Translations under genes and position numbers: made by a program
Shown here: piece after piece, positions 8,247-15,941 of the stretch
How the letters are laid out: each line of letters starts with the position of its first letter
How positions within the stretch are numbered: position 1 is the first letter of the stretch
The notes under the pieces: model-generated
Told to the model about the DNA's origin: nothing
The model's input: the letters and a program-made list of their open reading frames with translations, nothing else
Databases searched by the model: none
NCBI GenBank assembly: GCA_026702755.1
Contig: JAPPBX010000024.1
Span: 1-50,624, forward strand
Source of the DNA: Candidatus Poribacteria bacterium
Lineage (GTDB): Bacteria; Poribacteria; WGA-4E; WGA-3G
Length of the DNA stretch: 50,624 nucleotides
Direction of reading: 5' to 3'

Positions 8247-8450
8247 TTATACAGTTTTATGATTTGTTCAATAGTTGCTTCAGGGTTGTATTGATACTTT
8301 CGCTTAATATTAGCGAAGTCCTTCTCAATAGGGTTCAACTCCGGCGAATACGGCGGTAAAAATAGTAAACTCGCACCCATGCGGCATCCAAGAGATTTTA
8401 GCAGTTGAACCGGATGCAAAATTGCCGACAACATGGGGACATCTTAAACG
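8226..8450 (-). mobile_element. IS630-family insertion remnant
   Basis: The element end TATAGTAAATCCCATAATTA (from 8226) is directly followed by a reverse-strand transposase 3' fragment. The end matches one terminus of the MITE at 13232 (TATTGTAAAATCCGTAATTA, then CTTATACAC there and GTTATACAG here). The opposite end of the IS is not intact; the upstream limit near 8450 is approximate. Confidence 0.65.
8243..8434 (-). pseudogene. IS630-family transposase, C-terminal fragment
   Basis: A 63-codon reverse-strand fragment contains the hallmark of the DDE endonuclease of IS630/Tc1-mariner transposases: LLFLPPYSPELNPIEK, which includes the last acidic catalytic residue, followed by the usual IKRKY. 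The upstream two thirds, with the helix-turn-helix and the first two catalytic Asp residues, are missing. It overlaps the stop codon of the PhyH gene on the other strand. It cannot be active alone, but its ends mark the family that probably mobilises the MITEs in the window. Confidence 0.8.
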
Positions 8451-8585
8451 AAAGTACGGTGTGCGCGATGGGTCAAATTGACGTATAAAATCTCATCCCT
8501 TTTAAGATTATGCCAATTTGGCAGACGTTCAGTGGAAATTTCCACTATTTCAAGCAATTACTATTGGCATAGATATTGCCTACCA

Positions 8586-8700
8586 TATCAGTAAAATCTG
8601 AAAATATGTAGACAGTTATTCGGTGAAAAGCCCTCACCTTCGCTGGCGAGGTTTGTAACCTCGTCCTCATAATGTCGAAATAATTATAAGCTTTACTATA
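8586..8700. repeat. MITE (IS630-type ends), copy 2
   Basis: A 115-base element. The left end TATCAGTAAAATCT continues GAAAATATGTAGACAGTT; the right end, read in reverse, is TATAGTAAAGCTTATAATTA. The centre is the GGCGAGGTT/AACCTCGTC palindrome (8645-8665). Both ends match those of the MITE at 13232-13353 and the right end matches the IS630 remnant end. It abuts the ATG of the next gene (8702), so it supplies that gene's upstream region. Confidence 0.7.
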
Positions 8701-8701
8701 A

Positions 8702-10273
8702 ATGATGTTCCTAACCCTGATACGCCAAGAACTTTTGACCCATCTGATGAGCGCACGTTTTTTTGCTGCGGTCATCATTACACTCTTACTGGTTGTCGCC
8801 AATACGTTTGTCTTGATCGGGGCACACGAAGAGCGTCTCGCCGACTATAGCCAGAAAGAAGCAGTGAACCGCGAGACAGTCGCAGCAACACCTGCCTATT
8901 CGGTTTTAAAGTTGAAGGTTCAGCGTCCTCCCAATCCCCTGAGTCTCTTTAGTGCCGGCTTAGAGACGCGTTTCGGCAGCGATATTGACATAGCATTTAA
9001 CAGCGTGCCAGCCCTATCAAATCCCATAGCCGAGGTCAGACCAGACGAGGAATCTCAGTGGAAGTTTGATAGAGTGTCGTCCCTCTCAAGCCCCGGAGCA
9101 CTCCTCGGTATAAATAACCCATATCTGCTCCTTTTTTCACAGATAGATCTCGTCTTTATCTTTCAAGTTGTGTTGAGCCTGATTGCCCTGCTTTTCGCTT
9201 ATGATGCCATTGCAGGCGATTGGGAAACCGGCACCTTGCGCTTGGTGCTCTCACACCCTGTCGGGCGCGGGCACGTCCTGCTTGCCAAATATATTGCGGC
9301 GATGGTCTGTCTGCTGCTCCCTGTGCTAATGAGTCTGCTGCTCGCCCTGATTCAGTGTTCCTTCGCGCGTTCCCTGCAATTCAGCACAGAGGATTTTCTA
9401 CGAATTGGCGGTATTGTTTTGACAACTATTGTTTACCTATCGGTTTTCTACCTGATCGGTCTGCTCATTTCCACAACAACCCGCCGGGCTGCCACGTCCT
9501 TGATGCTCTGTATGTTCCTGTGGGTCGTTTTGGTGCTTGTCTATCCAAACTGGAGCCGGTTTGCCCTGAACCCGGTGGACGACATGCGTGCAGAGAAGTT
9601 ATCCGCTAACCAGCAGATAGCACAGATTCGGGAAGAGGCAGATCGAGAACAGAAGCGGTTCTTGGTGAACAGTCCACTTAAGGGAGACCCTCCAATATTT
9701 TTCGATACATTTACAGGTACCGACTTCTATAAAGGCGGGGCGTGGTATCTCGGAGATTTTCCTCGGGTTCACATCGAAATCGAATTGAAAAATACTGCGG
9801 ATCCCTTGGTAACACACTTGCGCCGTTATTATGAATTTGCCGCGACACTGCAAATCCAGAATGCCGAAAAGGTGTACTTAGTTGGGAAGCAACTGATGGC
9901 ACAGACATCCCTCCAGCAAGCACACTGGGATGAACGACTCATGAAACTTAGTCCGGTGAGTCTGTACACGTTCGCAACCGCCGCGTGGGCAGGTACCGAT
10001 TTAGACAGCATGACCGACTATATCCGAGCCGCACAGATATACCGGCGTACCCTCATTGACGCTTTTCATGAGAGAGATGTCTTCGCGAGTCTGCAGTGGT
10101 TTTCAACAAATCAAGGCACCGTAGACTGGTCGATTCTGCCTGACTTTCGTTTTGAGCATGCAGATGTCAGCATCAACGCACAGCGCGCCCTACCGGAATT
10201 ACTTTTGCTGGTCTTCATCAACCTCGTCCTATTCATGATAACATTTCTGGTCTTCATCAAAATTGAAGTATAG
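8702..10273 (+). CDS. ABC-2 type permease (membrane subunit)
   Basis: A 523-residue inner-membrane protein of the ABC-2 permease type with an N-terminal helix (LIRQELLTHLMSARFF then hydrophobic), a long extracytoplasmic loop (about 45-145), a central group of about five helices that includes the conserved DWETGTLRLVLSHPVGR segment, a second long loop and a C-terminal helix. This is the layout of NosY/DUF3526-like permeases. The ATG follows the right end of a MITE with no visible Shine-Dalgarno, so translation may be weak; the next codon is also ATG. The next gene is a diverged paralogue with the same layout, and the two probably make a heterodimer. No ATPase gene is adjacent. Confidence 0.85.
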   Translation: MMFLTLIRQELLTHLMSARFFAAVIITLLLVVANTFVLIGAHEERLADYSQKEAVNRETVAATPAYSVLKLKVQRPPNPLSLFSAGLETRFGSDIDIAFNSVPALSNPIAEVRPDEESQWKFDRVSSLSSPGALLGINNPYLLLFSQIDLVFIFQVVLSLIALLFAYDAIAGDWETGTLRLVLSHPVGRGHVLLAKYIAAMVCLLLPVLMSLLLALIQCSFARSLQFSTEDFLRIGGIVLTTIVYLSVFYLIGLLISTTTRRAATSLMLCMFLWVVLVLVYPNWSRFALNPVDDMRAEKLSANQQIAQIREEADREQKRFLVNSPLKGDPPIFFDTFTGTDFYKGGAWYLGDFPRVHIEIELKNTADPLVTHLRRYYEFAATLQIQNAEKVYLVGKQLMAQTSLQQAHWDERLMKLSPVSLYTFATAAWAGTDLDSMTDYIRAAQIYRRTLIDAFHERDVFASLQWFSTNQGTVDWSILPDFRFEHADVSINAQRALPELLLLVFINLVLFMITFLVFIKIEV

Positions 10274-10274
10274 G

Positions 10275-10415
10275 ACAGTTATCAGTTGTCAGTCGTCAGT
10301 TAAGAGATGTTTTGATTAAGTCAAAACCCTCTTTTAACGGATAACCGATGACTGATAACTGAAAATTAACGGATGACTTCTTAACTGAAAACTGAAAACT
10401 GAGAACCGAGAACTA
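10275..10415. repeat. CAGTTATCAG-type intergenic inverted repeat, copy 1
   Basis: The interval between the two ABC-2 genes is built of short degenerate units (CAGTTATCAGTTGTCAGT and similar) on the left and their complements (ACTGATAACTGAAAA) on the right, so the transcript can fold into a long hairpin. Six other copies occur in the window. Confidence 0.75.
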
Positions 10416-10420
10416 ATAAA

Positions 10421-11872
10421 ATGATTTGGCATATTGTTACACGTGAACTTTTGGATCATCTCACGAGTCTCCGCTTCGCCTTAACCACGCTTATCCTCGT
10501 AGCGTTAATGGTCACCAACGCCGTTGTGCATCTTCAGACACATCCTGAACGCATTCGGAAATATTCTGAGAACGTTAGTGCATCCCACACCGAGTTGAAA
10601 TCCCGCACACAGTTATATGCGCTGCTACAAAAGGGTCCGGGTAAACTATACAAACGACCTTCATCGCTCACCTTCATTGCCGATGGAGGGGACGCGTTTT
10701 TGCCAAGCAAAACCATGAGTGCCGGTTCCTGGAGACTCTACGGGTCCGCCAGCATTTGGGCAATGGGCGTTCCACGTCTGAATATGGAGGCGATCAGCAA
10801 TCACCGCCCGACCGCCGTGGTGATTGATTGGGTCTTTATCATCACCTATCTGCTCTCCTTCATTCCGCTCCTCTTTACCTTTGATGCACTCTCAGGGGAA
10901 CGAGAACGAGGGACGCTACGGCTATGTCTCGCAAATCCCATCTCGCGTCCTGCTTTGTTAGTGGGTAAATTCCTTGGCTCGCTGACCGCAGTCCTCATCC
11001 CTTTCTATTTCGCTGTGTTGTTCAATCTCGCCATCATTTCCACCGAGAATTGGACGCAGCTCAGTGGGACAGACTGGGGACGTGTAGGGCTCATCGTCCT
11101 GATTGCTTCTTGCTATGCTGGCATCTTCATTGCAGTTGGACTTATCGTCTCCGCGATGACACGAGAAAGCAGGTTAAGTCTCGTTGTCCTATTGCTAATT
11201 TGGGTGACCGCCGTAGTGTTTATGCCCTCAACCCTCGGCACTCTCTCAACAAAATGGATGCCCTCTGTCCAAACGCACCATCAATTTCGGATGGCAAAAG
11301 GGACCGCCTTCGACCAAATTTTAAGCGATTTCCTCAATAAAAAGGAAACTTTAAAAGAACGCCGTCAATCAGCAGGCACCTCTCAGGAAGAAGTTGCAGA
11401 GGTAGACACTTCAGAATTAGAGATCCAGCGCGAGTTCGTTAGCAAAGACATGGAAACACGGGAGCGGCTGAGCCGCCAGCATCTCGCTGCACAAAGCGCG
11501 CAAGTCCTCCACGCAAGACGAATAACTCGATGCTCCCCTGCAGCGGTTGTCCAATACGCCCTTGAATCCATGGCAGGTACAGGCTTTAATCGCCATTTGC
11601 AATTCTTAGAAAATTGTCATCTTCATATCCGTCAGTTCCGAGACTTTACCGTTGAAATGGATAGAGCAGATCCAGAAAGCCTTCACTTCATCGGCATCCC
11701 GAAAGGCATGTCAGAAAAGCCTGTCTCACCAGAGGCTATCCCGATGTTTGAGGATAAGTTAACTTTTCAAGATACACTCAATTCGGCTATAATGGATATA
11801 CTGTTGCTCATTTTACTACTCGGTATATTTCTTTCAGGTGCCTTCCTCGTCTTCCTACGTTCAGAGGTATAA
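10421..11872 (+). CDS. ABC-2 type permease (membrane subunit), paralogue
   Basis: A 483-residue permease with the same plan as its upstream neighbour: N-terminal IVTRELLDHLTSLRFA and a helix, an extracytoplasmic loop, central helices with GERERGTLRLCLANPISRP (the cytoplasmic coupling segment) and a C-terminal helix ending LVFLRSEV, comparable to LVFIKIEV in the neighbour. A charged region near residues 305-350 is likely coiled coil. It is 147 bases from the neighbour across an inverted repeat and 90 bases from the sigma-FtsZ fusion. A missing ATPase is odd; it must be supplied from elsewhere in the genome or the proteins have another role. Confidence 0.85.
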   Translation: MIWHIVTRELLDHLTSLRFALTTLILVALMVTNAVVHLQTHPERIRKYSENVSASHTELKSRTQLYALLQKGPGKLYKRPSSLTFIADGGDAFLPSKTMSAGSWRLYGSASIWAMGVPRLNMEAISNHRPTAVVIDWVFIITYLLSFIPLLFTFDALSGERERGTLRLCLANPISRPALLVGKFLGSLTAVLIPFYFAVLFNLAIISTENWTQLSGTDWGRVGLIVLIASCYAGIFIAVGLIVSAMTRESRLSLVVLLLIWVTAVVFMPSTLGTLSTKWMPSVQTHHQFRMAKGTAFDQILSDFLNKKETLKERRQSAGTSQEEVAEVDTSELEIQREFVSKDMETRERLSRQHLAAQSAQVLHARRITRCSPAAVVQYALESMAGTGFNRHLQFLENCHLHIRQFRDFTVEMDRADPESLHFIGIPKGMSEKPVSPEAIPMFEDKLTFQDTLNSAIMDILLLILLLGIFLSGAFLVFLRSEV

Positions 11873-11898
11873 GGTACAGCGAAAAATCAGGTAATTTT

Positions 11899-11959
11899 AC
11901 TTTTTTAAACCGCCCCCCGAAAAAGCCCACTCTTTAAGTTAAAATCTAATTGAGGACTA
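11899..11959 (+). promoter_or_regulatory. Leader of the sigma-FtsZ gene, shared with 5044-5256
   Basis: The 60 bases before the ATG match two segments upstream of the sigma-clamp gene, here contiguous (GAAAAAGCCC, TCTTTAAG, AAATCTAATTGAG). The end of the block contains the Shine-Dalgarno TGAGGA (11951-11956). Shared leaders imply common control of the two fusion loci or common ancestry. Confidence 0.55.
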
Positions 11960-11962
11960 TCT

Positions 11963-13183
11963 ATGCGATCAGATATATCAATCCACACCACTCTGAAAGA
12001 TGAAGAGCTCATCCAACTTGTACAAATGGGGAATGAGTCAGCATTTACAGAACTGATGTCGCGTTATAGTCCACGCATCTGGAAAGTGATTATCGCAAAT
12101 TCGAGACAACGCCGCGATGCCGAAGAAATTCTCATGGATGTCTGGAAATCCGTCTGGGAAAATATCAGTGGACTGCGGAGTGTTGAAAGTTTCGGTGGAT
12201 GGCTGCATCGCATCGCTTACAACGCTTGCAAGCGGTATTACGCTTCACTGCCTCATTCAACAGACGAGATGCCGTATAGTTACGCTGACTTAACCGATCA
12301 GATCGATCGGGACGCGGTTGCGCGTTTCTGGGAAACAGAACTCCACGATGCTGTGAGAGAAGCAGTGCATCACCTGCCAGATAAAGTACGCCGCGTTGCG
12401 GTCCTATACTATCTGGAATTGTGGAGCGTCAACGAGATCCATGCTGAACTCGGATTAGCGATAGGCACAATCAAGACGAAATTAAGACAGACACGCGAAC
12501 TTCTCCGCAAGGAGTTTGATGTCGAACTTGAAAGAGGGAGAACCATGTCATCTAAACAGGAAAAATCCAAACACATCCAACCCAGAATCAAGGTTATTGG
12601 GGTCGGTAGCGCGGGCGGCAACGCCGTCAAACGAATGATTGAAGCCGGTTTGACGGACATCGAATTTTATGCTGTGAATACAGACAAGGAAACACTCGAC
12701 AAGCACCATGAAGCAACACCGGTGCAGATCGGTGCTAACACCACCCAAGGGCTGGGTTGTGGCGCGAACCCAGAAATAGGTAGAAGGGCAGCTGAGGAAG
12801 ACAGGGAAAAACTCCACAGCCTCGTAGCAGATGCGGATATCGTTTTTATTATAGCCGGTATGGCGGGGGGAACAGGCGCGGGTGCTTCGCCGCTGATTGC
12901 TTCCCTCGCTCGAGAACAGGGTGCTTTAGCCGTAGGCGTTGTGGCACAGCCGTTCAATTTTGAAGGTCAACTTCGCAGTAAAAAAGCAGAACAAGGCTTA
13001 CAAGAACTTCAGAGAAATGCTGATTCCGTTGTGGTGGTATGGAACCAACAATTACTTGATTCAATAGAGAAGAAGCAGAAACTATCAATCACAATACGTG
13101 AGGCATTCCATCTCAGTGATGAAATGCTGTGCCGCAACGTTGAAAGAAGCATCTCGGAATTTCATGCCAGCACCCTGTCCTGA
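11963..13183 (+). CDS. ECF sigma factor fused to FtsZ N-terminal GTP-binding domain
   Basis: A 406-residue protein. Residues 1-190 form an ECF sigma factor: region 2 (about 25-90, with RDAEEILMDVWKSVW) and region 4 (about 140-185, VNEIHAELGLAIGTIKTKLRQT). Residues 209-400 are an FtsZ nucleotide-binding domain: GVGSAGGNAVKRMIEAGL (213-230), FYAVNTD, GCGANPEIGRRAAEE, the tubulin signature loop AGGTGAGA (301-308; usual GGGTGTGA), and PFNFEGQLR. The protein stops just after the core helix H7 (SISEF), before the T7 loop (NxDFADV) that completes GTP hydrolysis in the next subunit, and the C-terminal domain is absent. It should bind GTP but not form ordinary filaments. An ATG at 12545 with GAGGGAG lies at the junction. 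The gene follows two ABC-2 permeases. Confidence 0.9.
   Translation: MRSDISIHTTLKDEELIQLVQMGNESAFTELMSRYSPRIWKVIIANSRQRRDAEEILMDVWKSVWENISGLRSVESFGGWLHRIAYNACKRYYASLPHSTDEMPYSYADLTDQIDRDAVARFWETELHDAVREAVHHLPDKVRRVAVLYYLELWSVNEIHAELGLAIGTIKTKLRQTRELLRKEFDVELERGRTMSSKQEKSKHIQPRIKVIGVGSAGGNAVKRMIEAGLTDIEFYAVNTDKETLDKHHEATPVQIGANTTQGLGCGANPEIGRRAAEEDREKLHSLVADADIVFIIAGMAGGTGAGASPLIASLAREQGALAVGVVAQPFNFEGQLRSKKAEQGLQELQRNADSVVVVWNQQLLDSIEKKQKLSITIREAFHLSDEMLCRNVERSISEFHASTLS
12534..12547 (+). promoter_or_regulatory. Internal Shine-Dalgarno and ATG at sigma/FtsZ junction
   Basis: GAGGGAG (12534-12540) stands four bases before the in-frame ATG at 12545 (MSSKQEKSK). It precedes the FtsZ-type domain and mirrors the internal start in the sigma-clamp gene. 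It may yield a separate FtsZ-like polypeptide or be a relic of two formerly separate genes. Confidence 0.55.
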
Positions 13184-13222
13184 GCTACCTAACGCTCTCA
13201 GGTAGCACCAGAAAACACTTTT
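13184..13222 (+). terminator. Hairpin after the sigma-FtsZ gene
   Basis: GCTACCT (13184-13190) pairs with AGGTAGC (13200-13206) across a nine-base loop, right at the stop codon. T-rich sequence (ACTTTTT) follows about ten bases later. It is a weak terminator candidate. Confidence 0.4.
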
Positions 13223-13231
13223 TCACCCCTT

Positions 13232-13353
13232 TTTATTGTAAAATCCGTAATTACTTATACACCAACACAAGGGCGAGGATACAATCCTCGCCAGCGACAG
13301 TGGGCTGTTGTTCCCTGACGAACTGTAAACATATTTTTGGATTTTACTATAAA
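13232..13353. repeat. MITE (IS630-type ends), copy 1
   Basis: A 122-base element with 15-base terminal inverted repeats, TTTATTGTAAAATCC (13232-13246) and GGATTTTACTATAAA (13339-13353), one mismatch. The centre holds the GGCGAGGAT/ATCCTCGCC palindrome (near 13272-13292). The left end continues GTAATTACTTATACAC, which matches the IS630 remnant end at 8226. It is the best-preserved copy of the family in this window. Confidence 0.8.
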
Positions 13354-13388
13354 CGTGAATTCGACATAAGAAAAGGAAAGGCGAAATA

Positions 13389-15614
13389 ATGCATACTGAA
13401 ATGTTAAGAAGTATTGAAGACATCCTATCAATCGAACTACTCACGCTATTTGATCCAATTGCCGTTTCACCAGATGGGACACAACTTGCTGTTGCTGTCC
13501 AAAGTTATTCCAGAAAACGCGTAGGAACTGGAATCGATGGTTATATTCCAACAGGCTTACTTGACTTACAGGAAGGCAGTGAAATTTGGCTTGTCAATGT
13601 TCAAAGTGGCGAATCTCGGAACCTCACACCGAACTGGGGAACAAGTTACTGCCCTGCTTGGTCACCAGATGGGAAAACATTGGCTTTTTATTCGGATAAG
13701 CACGAAACAGCCCAACTGTGGATATGGGAAGTCGGCGAAGATGAACCACAACTCGCAAGTGATGTCATGATTCGACCTTTTTTGGCGTTCACACCCTCAC
13801 CGCTCTGGACACCTGATGGAACGCGTATCATCGTTAGGCTGCATGCAGAAACAGAGATAGGCGAAGAACCACCGCCAGACGAAGAAAAGACATCAGTGAC
13901 AGTCTTTGAGAGTCCGATTGCTGGACAATCGGAAAATGCATTCCGACCGCGACGAACTGCATGGTTTGATGCGCGGTATCGCGCAGACATTGGCATAATA
14001 ACGGTTGCCACAGGGGAAGTCCAAACGTTAGCGCACGGATTCTATCCATCCGGTATTCGCGTCGCCCCAGATGGAAGTGCCGCGGCGTTTATGAGTTTTC
14101 AAGGAATAGAAAGTAACTCGCAACTATTTTACGACCTCTATCTTTCGCCTCTGAATGGTGGACCCCCGAAATTACTTGCTGACTCGCTTAAATTTAGTTG
14201 GGGACTTTCGTTCACTTGGTCGCCAGATGGACGCTACATTGCGTACATGACAGAAAACAAAGAGGCAAAAGATGAACTTTTCCTTATTTCGACAACTGAC
14301 GGTAGCCAACTGAATCTCACTCAAGACACCGACATTGAACTGACAAATGGGTCGCATCCCCCTTTATCGCCTTTATGGAGTTCAGATAGCAAACACCTAT
14401 TCTGGGTTGCGCGAGGCGATCTCTGGCGAATCTCTGTCGCCGATAAAACTATTGAGAAACTCACAGATGGATTTGACCGTCACGTTGTCCGGATTGTTCG
14501 TTGTGCCCAAGCAGACACCGCCTGGGCACCGGACAACGCTGAAGTGATATACATTCATACAGTACACTTTAAAAGTGCTCAGTCCGGTTTTCATCGCGTC
14601 AACCTGAAAACGCGCGAAATCACACAGTTGGTTGAAGAAAAGCGTAATTACAATCCTATGGGTAGAAACATGGATGTTGCACCGCAAACGGGAAACATTT
14701 TCTACAGTATTGAGGATGTCCGTCATCCGCCCGATGTGTGGGTAGCGGATGCCAACTTTCAAAATCCACGGCAACTCACTCAACTGAATCCAAACATTGA
14801 AACAGATCCGCTTGGCACTTCACAGATCGTCACTTGGCAGACACCCTCTGGCAAGAATCTCAGAGGTGCCTTGTTACTCCCACCAGATTACGTAGAGGGT
14901 AAACGTTATCCGTTAATTACGCAGGTCTATGGCGGTAAATTTCTCTCATATCAATTTAACGATTTCGGCACAGATCACCATGGAGGCAATTTTCTGCTGA
15001 CGAATCAAGGTTACGCTGTCTTCCTTCCTGATACACCGATGGAAACCAACGCGCCTGTCCAAGAATTGGCAGAGATGGTGCTCTCTGGTATAGATACGCT
15101 AATTGACATCGGAATTGCCGATCCCAACCGTTTAGGAATAATGGGACATAGTTATGGAGGTTACTGCGTCAACGCCCTAATTACACAAACACCGCGGTTT
15201 GCCGCAGCTGTCAGTAGTGCCGGATGTGGGAATTTAATTAGTTCCTACGGACATTTGACAGAAGACGGAGATAGCATGTGGATTCATTGGACAGAAAGTG
15301 GACAAGCCAAAATGGGAGGATCGCTTTGGGAATTCCGGGACCGATATATTGAAAACTCACCGATCTTTTTCCTTGATAAGGTGGAAACACCGCTGTTGTT
15401 GGTTGTTGGTGCTTTAGATGTTCCTGCTGTCCCACAGTCAGGGGAAATGTTTTCGGGTTTGCGTAGACTTGGGAAAAAAGCCGTTTTAGCGCGATATGAG
15501 GGCGAAGGACATTCACAAGCTACATCATGGCGTTACCCAAATATATTTGACTATTGGCAGCGCGTGCTTTCTTGGTTTGATGAGCATTTCCCAGAAGATG
15601 ATATTCTAACCTAA
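13389..15614 (+). CDS. S9 family serine peptidase (prolyl oligopeptidase / DPP-like)
   Basis: A 741-residue peptidase with an N-terminal beta-propeller built of TolB/WD40-like blades (repeated SPDG, SPDGKTLAFYS, APDGSAAAFMS, SPDGRYIAYMT) to about residue 470 and a C-terminal alpha/beta hydrolase. The catalytic triad is visible: nucleophile Ser in GHSYGGY, Asp in GALDVPAVP and His in GEGHSQA. The family cleaves peptides after proline or releases dipeptides. No signal peptide is seen, so it is probably cytoplasmic. GGAAAGG precedes the ATG. It stands alone between a MITE and another palindromic repeat. Confidence 0.92.
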   Translation: MHTEMLRSIEDILSIELLTLFDPIAVSPDGTQLAVAVQSYSRKRVGTGIDGYIPTGLLDLQEGSEIWLVNVQSGESRNLTPNWGTSYCPAWSPDGKTLAFYSDKHETAQLWIWEVGEDEPQLASDVMIRPFLAFTPSPLWTPDGTRIIVRLHAETEIGEEPPPDEEKTSVTVFESPIAGQSENAFRPRRTAWFDARYRADIGIITVATGEVQTLAHGFYPSGIRVAPDGSAAAFMSFQGIESNSQLFYDLYLSPLNGGPPKLLADSLKFSWGLSFTWSPDGRYIAYMTENKEAKDELFLISTTDGSQLNLTQDTDIELTNGSHPPLSPLWSSDSKHLFWVARGDLWRISVADKTIEKLTDGFDRHVVRIVRCAQADTAWAPDNAEVIYIHTVHFKSAQSGFHRVNLKTREITQLVEEKRNYNPMGRNMDVAPQTGNIFYSIEDVRHPPDVWVADANFQNPRQLTQLNPNIETDPLGTSQIVTWQTPSGKNLRGALLLPPDYVEGKRYPLITQVYGGKFLSYQFNDFGTDHHGGNFLLTNQGYAVFLPDTPMETNAPVQELAEMVLSGIDTLIDIGIADPNRLGIMGHSYGGYCVNALITQTPRFAAAVSSAGCGNLISSYGHLTEDGDSMWIHWTESGQAKMGGSLWEFRDRYIENSPIFFLDKVETPLLLVVGALDVPAVPQSGEMFSGLRRLGKKAVLARYEGEGHSQATSWRYPNIFDYWQRVLSWFDEHFPEDDILT

Positions 15615-15941
15615 GTTGCCACCATTGTAGCACCAGCTGTACGAAGTTGAATATAGTAAAGCCCCAAAATACGTAGACACTCTGAAAAACACAAAATACC
15701 ACCCCTTCGCTGGCGAGGTTTGGAACCTCGCCTTTTCCTTATAAACATAAGCAAAAAAGTGCAACTTTTCTCCACCCCATTTGTAGTACCTATCACAAGC
15801 CTCTTGTCAGGTTTTCGTGCCCTGATTCAATCAAGGTTTGTCTTGCTATTTACTTAGCAGACCTCATTAAGTTTTTCCACTATCCCTTTCAATCTTAAGG
15901 GACTCTACATAGGTAAATCCACAGAAATAGGAGAAAACAAA
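15615..15941. other. Gene-free interval with partial MITE
   Basis: No gene is seen in these 327 bases. The first third holds a one-ended MITE copy (15652-15736, listed separately). The remainder is AT-rich; the region from 15860 to 15910 is pyrimidine-rich, with no convincing promoter. Confidence 0.5.
15652..15736. repeat. Partial MITE, copy 3
   Basis: The left end TATAGTAAAGCCCCAAAATA followed by CGTAGACAC matches the ends at 8586 and, in reverse, at 13353. The GGCGAGGTT/AACCTCGCC palindrome is at 15712-15732. No right terminal repeat is recognisable, so this copy has probably lost one end. Confidence 0.6.

Noticed and set aside
8243-8700. Complete, active IS630 element
   Set aside because: Only the C-terminal part of the transposase is present; the first two catalytic Asp residues and the DNA-binding domain are missing.
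10275-10415. Regularly repeated CAGTTATCAG-like units suggested a CRISPR array
   Set aside because: Units are short, degenerate and arranged as inverted rather than direct repeats, with no constant spacer length and no cas genes nearby.
13688-14783. Long antisense open frames over the S9 peptidase and, similarly, over the ATP synthase and molybdenum hydroxylase genes
   Set aside because: They lie opposite well-supported genes, lack recognisable domains and have the codon pattern expected of shadows.
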